From the NCBI RefSeq assembly GCF_903915725.1, contig NZ_CAIWTY010000088.1, forward strand, positions 160,055 through 224,054: a stretch of 64,000 nt of DNA, written 5' to 3'. Position 1 is the stretch's first letter, and every line of letters begins with the position of its first letter. Source of the DNA: an uncultured Rhodopila sp. Lineage in GTDB: Bacteria; Pseudomonadota; Alphaproteobacteria; Acetobacterales; Acetobacteraceae. Position numbers and translations under genes: made by a program. The notes beneath the pieces were generated by a model. The model was not told where the DNA came from. It was given only the letters and a program-made list of their open reading frames with translations, and ran no database searches. This document shows, piece after piece, positions 24,842 to 33,445 of this stretch.

Positions 24842-24922
24842 GTGCTACAACACCTTACGCTCCTAGCGCTTATTGTGGTGATCGTGACCATCAAAGTCAA
24901 GATCATCATCAAGAAGCGATAG
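24842..24922 (+). CDS. 26-residue hydrophobic/basic micro-protein
   Basis: GTG start, with GGAGG seven bases upstream. The product reads MLQHLTLLALIVVIVTIKVK followed by IIIKKR: a short hydrophobic stretch (residues 5-17) and then alternating Lys and Ile/Val, ending in basic residues. It is too short for the ORF track. Size and composition resemble small membrane toxins of type I systems or membrane-associated micro-proteins, but I recognise no family. Conservation of the ORF between two tandem copies, with flanking hairpins also kept, supports its being a real gene. It converges on acnA with 46 bases between stops. Confidence 0.55.
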   Translation: MLQHLTLLALIVVIVTIKVKIIIKKR

Positions 24923-24926
24923 GGGA

Positions 24927-24959
24927 GCAGGCCGGCCCCGGGAAACCGGGCCGGCCTGC
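24927..24959. terminator. GAAA-loop hairpin between micro-ORF and acnA
   Basis: GCAGGCCGGCCCCGG and CCGGGCCGGCCTGC pair with one bulged C around a GAAA tetraloop. It lies between the two convergent stops and may terminate both transcripts. The copy-1 equivalent has GACA as loop and one G-U change. Confidence 0.7.
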
Positions 24960-24968
24960 CCCGGGTGA

Positions 24969-27662
<2,694 letters not shown>

Positions 27663-27802
27663 GCTGTGATTTCCGCCCCGTGCGATGGGGCGCCTCTGTT
27701 GTGCGGCGGGGGGTAGAGATCGCGCCGCGGATGAAATATTGACTGCACGGCGGGCTTTAACCACACCGGCCGGTGATCGTCCACCGGCCGGTTTCGCAGG
27801 GG

Positions 27803-28402
27803 ATGGATGTGCTGAAGGCAGATGGCGTCGCGGTGTTCCGGGGCGAGCGGCTGGTGTTTCGCGACTTGTCCCTGGCGGTGCCGGCGAGAGGCGCGCTGGT
27901 GCTGGCCGGCGCGAACGGGTCGGGCAAGTCCACCTTGCTGCGCCTGCTGGCCGGGCTGGTGCGCCCGGAGGCCGGGCGTGTGCTGTGGGACGGGGAGGAC
28001 GCGTTTGCCGATGTTGCCTCGCACGGGCGGCGGGTTTGCTATGTCGGCCACCAGGATGCGGTGAAGCCGGGGCTGACGGTGACGGAGAATTTGCGCTTCG
28101 CCGCTGCTGTTTCCGGCCGATCCGTGAGGACGGCGCTGGCGGCGGTCGGGTTGGAGGCTCTGGCCGATCTGCCGGCGCGGATGCTGTCGGCGGGGCAGAA
28201 GAGGCGGTTGGCGCTGTCGCGGCTGGTGCTGTCGGCCGCACCGCTGTGGCTGCTGGATGAGCCGACGCTCGGGCTGGATACCGCGGCGATCGAACGGTTC
28301 GGCGGACTGCTGGCGGAGCATCGGGCTTCGGGCGGGATGGTGGTGGCGGCGACTCATGTGCCTCTGCCGCTGGCGGACGTGGCCGGGCTGCGGTTGGGCT
28401 GA
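27803..28402 (+). CDS. ccmA: Haem exporter ATP-binding protein CcmA
   Basis: A 199-residue ABC ATPase from ATG 27803 ([19 protein letters not shown]). Walker A is [16 protein letters not shown], the signature is [13 protein letters not shown] (typical CcmA form) and Walker B is [12 protein letters not shown]. CcmA works with CcmB, CcmC and CcmD to release holo-CcmE during cytochrome c maturation. Its stop overlaps the ccmB start (TGATG). Confidence 0.92.
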   Translation: MDVLKADGVAVFRGERLVFRDLSLAVPARGALVLAGANGSGKSTLLRLLAGLVRPEAGRVLWDGEDAFADVASHGRRVCYVGHQDAVKPGLTVTENLRFAAAVSGRSVRTALAAVGLEALADLPARMLSAGQKRRLALSRLVLSAAPLWLLDEPTLGLDTAAIERFGGLLAEHRASGGMVVAATHVPLPLADVAGLRLG

Positions 28403-29067
28403 TGCGGGTTTTTTGGGCGGTGCTGGCGCGGGATTTGCGCCTTTCGGTGCGGCATGGCGCGGATACGCTGGCGGCGCTGCTGTTTTTCGTGGCGACGGCG
28501 TCGCTGTTTCCTTTGGCGATCGGTCCCGGGCCGGAGACTTTGGGGCGGATCGCGCCGGGGATCATCTGGGTGTGCGCGCTGCTGGCTGCTTTGTTGCCTT
28601 TGGATCGGCTGTTCGGGGCGGATCTGGAGGACGGTTCGCTGGATCTGCTGATGCTGTCAGGGCTGGGCGCCTCCGGGATCGTCGGAGCGAAGGCGCTGTC
28701 GCATTGGCTGGTGACGGGGGTGCCGCTGCTGCTGGTGGCAGCGCCCGTGGCGGTGATGCTGCGGATGCCGGAGGGGGGTATTCCGGCTTTGCTGATCGGG
28801 CTGCTGATCGGGAGTTTGCTGCTGTCGCTGTTCGGGGGGATGGGGGCGGCGATTGTTCTGGGTGCCCGGCGGGGGGGCGTGCTGCTGCCGCTGCTGATTT
28901 TGCCGCTGGTGACTCCGGTGCTGATTTTTGGCGCGGCGGCAGCGGATGCGGCGGCTGGGGGGTTCTCGGCGCGGCCGCATTTGTTGCTGTTGGGGGCGAT
29001 GCTGGCGGCGGCGTTGCCGTTGTGCCCGCTGGCGGGTGGGGCGGCGTTGAGGGGGGCGGTGGAGTAG
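28402..29067 (+). CDS. ccmB: Haem exporter permease CcmB
   Basis: A 221-residue membrane protein with six hydrophobic segments. The N-terminus FWAVLARDLRLSVRHGADTLAALLFFV and the conserved LDRLFGADLEDGSLDLLMLSG are diagnostic of CcmB. It pairs with CcmA. Other ccm genes are not visible here, so ccmC and ccmD must lie elsewhere. Confidence 0.92.
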   Translation: MRVFWAVLARDLRLSVRHGADTLAALLFFVATASLFPLAIGPGPETLGRIAPGIIWVCALLAALLPLDRLFGADLEDGSLDLLMLSGLGASGIVGAKALSHWLVTGVPLLLVAAPVAVMLRMPEGGIPALLIGLLIGSLLLSLFGGMGAAIVLGARRGGVLLPLLILPLVTPVLIFGAAAADAAAGGFSARPHLLLLGAMLAAALPLCPLAGGAALRGAVE

Positions 29068-29408
29068 GAAATGGTGGGCGGACGGATACGCAGGCCGCTT
29101 GCCGACCGGCGCCGTGCGATTAAATGCTTTATTTCCCCGCCCCGTGACATTGAACTTTGTTTGGCGCAGCACTCGGGTTTAAATGGATACTTTCCGAATC
29201 TCGAAAGTTATTACCACGCCAAGCCTAAGTATCTCAGGTCCCTTAACCGAATAGCCGCTATCCCAAGCGGCTATCGGTCCATGAGCCCAAGGACTGTGCA
29301 CTGGGGCTGGATATGATCATCGGCGCCCAGCACCAGTGTTGGGTGATTTTTCGATAACGCCCCGCGACACGGAGCAAATGTTCCCAACAAAAGGTTGCTA
29401 TCGACAGC
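29068..29408. other. Intergenic region between ccmB and the accessory island (341 bp)
   Basis: Noticeably more AT-rich than its surroundings. It contains a 9-bp hairpin, ATAGCCGCT and AGCGGCTAT around a six-base loop (29251-29274), perhaps a terminator. No gene is visible. It may mark one boundary of an acquired island. Confidence 0.5.
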
Positions 29409-30200
29409 TCAGGGGACGACGGCCAAGCGACCCCGAGGTGTTAATTGATACATAATACTTCCAGTCCGAGAGCTTTGGCCGTGAGCGACCAAGCCCACAT
29501 CGACTAAACGAGCGAGTGCAAGCGCAGCTTCCGGCTTTGTAAGACCTGACGACTTAGCAACGCCGGACAGACTGCGACGCGCATAGGCTTCGCTGTTCAG
29601 GGCATTTATTACGTTTCGGTCGGATTCTGAAAGTTTGGCGCTCACTGACGGTTCGAGCGGCGTTTGCGAGGAAAGCGGCGGTAGAAGCGAAGCAGATTGG
29701 CTACCTCCGTCTTGCGGCATTGCAGGTGACGCTGCAATGGGACTAGCATGCGCGGTCTTCTCCTCAGCGAGATCGGCAACCTCGTCGCGCAGCGTTTGTT
29801 GCCCCTCCTTCAACCGTTGCTGTTCTGCTTGGGTCCGATGCAAAACTTGGCCGGACAGGCTCTCCATAAACGCGCGTGAAGAAAACGAAGCAATAAGGCA
29901 GTAGGCAGCTAGGCTGAGAAGATCCCAGTCGAAATCATCCGCCACCTTCGATATATTTTTCAACAATTCGCTTTGAGCAACCGCGAGAAAAATCGGAACA
30001 CAAAGGGCCGCCACGATTCCGACTACCAAGTCAGTAATCAATTCCCCGTCCCAACGTGAGGTTTCAGAGGCAGACAGCGCTGCCAGTTGATCTGCGTCGA
30101 CCTTCTTCGATGGAACTTGGCGCCGTGAGCGATGGCCGGCCAAGCCGCCAAGAAGGCCGGCGCTCGTCATCACAAGCAGAACCTCGAGTACTGGTCGCAC
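29409..30200 (-). CDS. YEATS-associated-helix-like membrane protein with C-terminal winged helix
   Basis: A 263-residue protein. Three membrane segments are VLEVLLVMTSAGLLGGLAG (1-22), ITDLVVGIVAALCVPIFLAV (near 55-75) and LLSLAAYCLIASFSSRAFME (near 95-115). The patterns VPIFL, the 'CLIA' stretch and SSRAFMESLSGQVL match proteins called YEATS-associated helix-containing. A coiled coil follows (RTQAEQQRLKEGQQTLRDEVADLAEE), then a linker and a MarR/ArsR-like winged helix (VINALNSEAYARRSLSGVAK, TPRGRL). Such proteins are predicted sensors or effectors in prokaryotic conflict systems. Base composition is lower in GC than neighbours. Confidence 0.55.
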   Translation of the reverse strand: MRPVLEVLLVMTSAGLLGGLAGHRSRRQVPSKKVDADQLAALSASETSRWDGELITDLVVGIVAALCVPIFLAVAQSELLKNISKVADDFDWDLLSLAAYCLIASFSSRAFMESLSGQVLHRTQAEQQRLKEGQQTLRDEVADLAEEKTAHASPIAASPAMPQDGGSQSASLLPPLSSQTPLEPSVSAKLSESDRNVINALNSEAYARRSLSGVAKSSGLTKPEAALALARLVDVGLVAHGQSSRTGSIMYQLTPRGRLAVVP

Positions 30201-30257
30201 CGTTAAACTCCTCTATCTTATCTAACCAACCGACAATCGGTGGCTAGATCACCTACT

Positions 30258-30695
30258 TCAGCGTGCTTTTGGAAACCGTTGCGGGCAGATAGGAGATCCC
30301 TTCGACCGGGGTGATTCGGATTGCCACGCCCCGCCGCCGTCAGGCCCACTCGTGCGGCAAGCCGCACAACGACCTCGCAGTCGCGAACTTCCCCAACGGA
30401 GGTTGCCGCTAACAAAGGAAGCATCAGAGACCGATAATCCGGATTGGGCATCCATTAGAATTAGCGAATAATAGTCGACGTGGGAATAACCCTTCTCGGC
30501 CTCGATGGATTGGCTGATCGTGCGAAACTGGCCGACCCGGAATTTCGCGCGCGGAGTGGCGTCGTCGAATTGTCGTGGCGCCTTCGTCGCGTACACCACA
30601 CGGATCTCGCAATCCCCAATCACCCGTTTGTTGATCGCGTTGCGCACGTCCTCCGACCGAAACACTCGATGACGCCGAGCGCGATGGTCAGGCAT
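30258..30695 (-). CDS. Unknown protein in the REase-HEPN/RusA island
   Basis: From ATG 30695 the 145-residue product reads MPDHRARRHRVFRSEDVRNA, then IGDCEIRVVYATKAPRQFDD and GYSHVDYYSLILMDAQSGLS. It overlaps the end of the REase-HEPN gene by eight bases, which supports translational coupling. The last 40 residues (Cys/Arg/Gly/Ser-rich) look out of frame; an alternative frame gives MLPLLAATSVGEVRDCEVVV. A frameshift near 30400-30440 is therefore possible. I recognise no family. Confidence 0.45.
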   Translation of the reverse strand: MPDHRARRHRVFRSEDVRNAINKRVIGDCEIRVVYATKAPRQFDDATPRAKFRVGQFRTISQSIEAEKGYSHVDYYSLILMDAQSGLSVSDASFVSGNLRWGSSRLRGRCAACRTSGPDGGGAWQSESPRSKGSPICPQRFPKAR

Positions 30696-31368
30696 CCGCC
30701 TGCTCCGCGGCCACCTCCGCAATGCCCAACTTCAGCGCCTTCAACTGGTCCAGCAAGAACTCCACCTGCTCCGCCGACACATCCACCGAGAAATCGCCAT
30801 GAACAACCGAGGACCGCACCCTCGCCATCTCCCGCAGCCGTCGCGCGTCCTCGCTCTCGAGATACCCCTCTTCCGCCAGCGCCTGAACCGCCTGGAGCGG
30901 CGAATACGCTTCGCGACTCCCCGGCCCGCGAGCCAGCCGAGCAAGAGCTTCCAGCACCGCCCAACCGGCGACCAGCGCCGGCACATAATGCCCGGCATCG
31001 GCCAACACCCGGACCTCCCCAAGCCGGGCATCAATCTGCTCAGCGGTCGGCTGCGCGATGTCATCCGGCATCTCCGACGCCGGACCGACGTAGAGAGCCT
31101 GGAATTCCCACCCCTGATGCTCCGCCACCGTCTTCGAAAGCTCTATAAGCTGCCGCTTTCCGGCGGCCTGGTTCCCGGGACGCATAAGCTCGATGATGAT
31201 GCCGCCGCCATCCGGACCGATGGCGATTGCATCGGGCGTGTATCCCGCCAGAAACGGAGGGACCAGGTCCGCCGAAGGATTGATGACGAACCTGAGGCCG
31301 CGCGCTTCGTATGAGGGCTGCAAGCGCCTCAAAACGCTGAGTCCGCCGGGCTGGCTCTCGGGCATCAT
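30688..31368 (-). CDS. Restriction-endonuclease-like/HEPN two-domain protein
   Basis: A 226-residue protein. The N-terminal part (about 1-100) contains YTPDAIAIGPDGGGIIIELM followed by RPGNQAAGKRQLIELSKTV, a PD-(D/E)xK-like core with Asp and Glu plus a basic residue. The C-terminal part (about 115-226) is all helical and ends with RVRSSVVHGDFSVD; R-x4-H (RSSVVH) fits the HEPN RNase motif. AGG-rich GGAGGG precedes the ATG at 31368, and the start overlaps the RusA stop (ATGA). Likely a nuclease in a toxin or defence role; this is inference from domain pattern. Confidence 0.6.
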   Translation of the reverse strand: MMPESQPGGLSVLRRLQPSYEARGLRFVINPSADLVPPFLAGYTPDAIAIGPDGGGIIIELMRPGNQAAGKRQLIELSKTVAEHQGWEFQALYVGPASEMPDDIAQPTAEQIDARLGEVRVLADAGHYVPALVAGWAVLEALARLARGPGSREAYSPLQAVQALAEEGYLESEDARRLREMARVRSSVVHGDFSVDVSAEQVEFLLDQLKALKLGIAEVAAEQADA

Positions 31369-31817
31369 GGTAGCACCCTCCACCGAAGATCGTCGTCAAT
31401 CCGGATATAGACCACCGGACGTTCCATTTCAGTTGCTTGCTCGAGGGTAGGTGTCAAGGACCGAAGGACGGTGTCAGTCTCCGGCTCGAACTTCTGAACC
31501 GTGATCCGCTCCAAAAGCCGATCGTCCGGGTAAATGACCGCGATCATCCCGTCCACGATCAGCTTGACGATATTATCCACATCCCCGTCCATCGGGGCGG
31601 AAGGAAAGTAGAAGATGGTCGCCGCCAGCGCCCGGCCGTCGAGGAAAAAGAAGTCCCTCAACGCGTCTACCCGGGCTTTCGCGGCCTCTCCGACCTTCCG
31701 CTTCCAGCGTTCCTTGGCGTTCGCATTCTTGCTCTGGTGCGACAGCGGCGTGTCCTGGATCAGGAACTCGACCGGGAACGGCAAGCTCAGGTCCGGTTCG
31801 AGTATCGCTTCGCTCAA
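31365..31817 (-). CDS. RusA-like Holliday-junction/endonuclease fold protein
   Basis: A 150-residue protein starting with TTG. It shows the RusA pattern: FPVEFLIQDTPLSHQSKN (N-terminal strand), then TIFYFPSAPMDGDVDNIVKL with the Asp-x-Asp-Asn motif, IVDGMIAVIYPDDRLLERI with a further Asp pair, and a C-terminal strand RPVVYIRIDDD. RusA enzymes cut Holliday junctions and are usually phage-borne; here no phage genes surround it. It overlaps the REase-HEPN gene at ATGA, so the two are translated together. Confidence 0.68.
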   Translation of the reverse strand: MSEAILEPDLSLPFPVEFLIQDTPLSHQSKNANAKERWKRKVGEAAKARVDALRDFFFLDGRALAATIFYFPSAPMDGDVDNIVKLIVDGMIAVIYPDDRLLERITVQKFEPETDTVLRSLTPTLEQATEMERPVVYIRIDDDLRWRVLP

Positions 31818-32092
31818 CTTCCGTCATCCCGACTAACTGGCGGCACAAATCACACGACCAAATCCCGCACCGGGCAGCGCCGCAATACGCCCGACAGAGT
31901 ACGTCCCGACGACCTGCTGCGGAGCCACCAGCCTCGAAGTCGTACTACTCAAGACATTATCCGCCTTGGCGGTGCCGTGCATCGATTTTTCCGGCTTGCG
32001 GCCTCCGGGATATCCCCTTGTTGGCGCTCCCCCTTGATGATCCTGCTATTACCACCGGTATCCCATGCGGTTCTGCCGCTCTCGCCGTCCGG

Positions 32093-32392
32093 TTAAGCCT
32101 CGGCTTTGCCGCGCAACCCGGGCACATGCGGCCCATAGAACGCCCGCAGCGCTGCCATCTCCCGAGCAAGCTCATCGGGGGTCGGCTGGGGAAGCGGAAG
32201 CGCGGCGGCAATGATGCCCGCGAAAACATCATGCTGCGTCGCGTTAGGCCCGAGGCACTCGGCGGCTTCCCGCGCCGAAATTTCTCCCGCCGAATATCGC
32301 CGCAGAATGATCAGGGCGTTCTCGTCGGGTGCGCCACCCGGATCTTGCGACCCGGACTCTCCCCCGCCGCCCGCTCGATGATGGTGTTCCAC
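32093..32392 (-). CDS. Small antitoxin-like protein of unknown family
   Basis: A 99-residue ORF. The convincing part is ALIILRRYSAGEISAREAAE, CLGPNATQHDVFAGIIAAAL and ELAREMAALRAFYGP, which resembles short proteins often predicted as antitoxins beside PIN toxins. The N-terminal 25 residues are low complexity. The frame directly upstream reads MLGVAEVRGLIRSAEDVWNT and ends nearby, so a start shift or frameshift is possible. No PIN gene follows. Confidence 0.4.
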   Translation of the reverse strand: MEHHHRAGGGGESGSQDPGGAPDENALIILRRYSAGEISAREAAECLGPNATQHDVFAGIIAAALPLPQPTPDELAREMAALRAFYGPHVPGLRGKAEA

Positions 32393-32490
32393 ACGTCCTC
32401 CGCTGACCGGATCAATCCGCGCACCTCAGCAACGCCGAGCATCCCGGTCGTGGCAATGGCGACAAGGCCGGTGGCGGGCCGTTACGAGGG

Positions 32491-32955
32491 CTAAACCGGC
32501 AGCGGCGCCGCCTTCATCCGCTCCATGCTGAAGCGGCTGCTGACATTGCGCAGCGGCACCGCGGCGATCAGCTTGCGGTAGAACTGGTCGTAAGCCGCGA
32601 TATCCGCGACCACCACATGCAGCAGGTAATCGACATCGCCGCTCATGCGCCATGCATCGACGATCTCCGGCGTGTCCTTGATCACCCTGGCGAAGCGGCC
32701 GAGCCAGTCGCTGCTGTGATCCGCCGTCTCCACCGCGACGAACACCGACACCGGCAGGCCCACCTTGTCGGCATCCAGGATCGCCACCCGGCGCTGAATG
32801 ATGCCGTCCTGCTCCATCCGGCGGATGCGCTTCCAGCACGGCGTCGGGGTCAGGCCGACCTTGGCGGCGATATCCGCCAGGGACAGCGAGGCATCGACCG
32901 AAATCAGGCGGAGGATCTCCCGGTCGAGGCGATCGATATCCTTGTCGGCAGCCAT
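32491..32955 (-). CDS. Lrp/AsnC-family transcriptional regulator
   Basis: A 154-residue protein. Residues 7-60 form the winged helix: LDREILRLISVDASLSLADIAAKVGLTPTPCWKRIRRMEQDGII. The RAM ligand-binding domain follows (GLPVSVFVAVETADH, AWRMSGDVDYLLHVVVADIAAYDQF). The Cys-Trp (PTPCWKR) variant of the recognition helix is typical of Lrp proteins. It probably responds to an amino acid; target unknown. Confidence 0.9.
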   Translation of the reverse strand: MAADKDIDRLDREILRLISVDASLSLADIAAKVGLTPTPCWKRIRRMEQDGIIQRRVAILDADKVGLPVSVFVAVETADHSSDWLGRFARVIKDTPEIVDAWRMSGDVDYLLHVVVADIAAYDQFYRKLIAAVPLRNVSSRFSMERMKAAPLPV

Positions 32956-33073
32956 GCGCGTCAGCCTTTCTCTCAGACCGGCGAACCGGCGAATCCTACT
33001 GAGAGATCCTCTTAACCGGTTCCGCGAGAGAAGAAAATCTCCAAACTGCGCGATTTAAGCGGCACCCGGAGAA

Positions 33074-33388
33074 TTATTTTCCCGCAGCCGCCGCGTGCTC
33101 CTCCGGCGTGCGCAACGTCAGCGCGAGCGCGTGCAGGCCCCCCTGCTCCGCCGGACCGAATTCCGCGGCCAGCGCCGTATGGACGGCGCGGGACCGGGCG
33201 ACGCGGCCGACGCCCTGGAACGCGCTGCTGACGAGCAGCACGCTGTAATGCGACTGCCCGCCCGGCTGGGCGCCGGCATGGCCGGCATGCCTGTCGCTGT
33301 CGTCTTCGATCCGGATGACCGCCGGCGCGAAGGCCGTGGTAAGGGCCGCGTTGATCCGATCGGCCCGGGAGGAGGAGGAATGTTTCAT
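33074..33388 (-). CDS. bolA: BolA-family protein
   Basis: A 104-residue BolA/IbaG-fold protein: RINAALTTAFAPAVIRIEDDSDRHAGHAG, SHYSVLLVSSAFQGVGRVARSRAVHTALAAEFG and GLHALALTLRTPEEH. The conserved RxxxVHTAL segment carries the His that coordinates an iron-sulfur cluster with monothiol glutaredoxin. BolA proteins link iron status and morphology. No glutaredoxin gene is adjacent. Confidence 0.9.
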   Translation of the reverse strand: MKHSSSSRADRINAALTTAFAPAVIRIEDDSDRHAGHAGAQPGGQSHYSVLLVSSAFQGVGRVARSRAVHTALAAEFGPAEQGGLHALALTLRTPEEHAAAAGK

Positions 33389-33445
33389 GCCCCCATTATC
33401 CCGCTTTCCGGCCCGCCCGCCAAGCGCCCGCGGCGGCGGATCGAA

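Noticed and set aside
27663-29150. N-terminal extension of the acnA ORF to 1393 codons
   Set aside because: The extra 495 codons are the antisense of ccmA and ccmB, are Pro/Ser/Arg-rich and have no aconitase similarity; the normal start MTAVGHD is at 27662.
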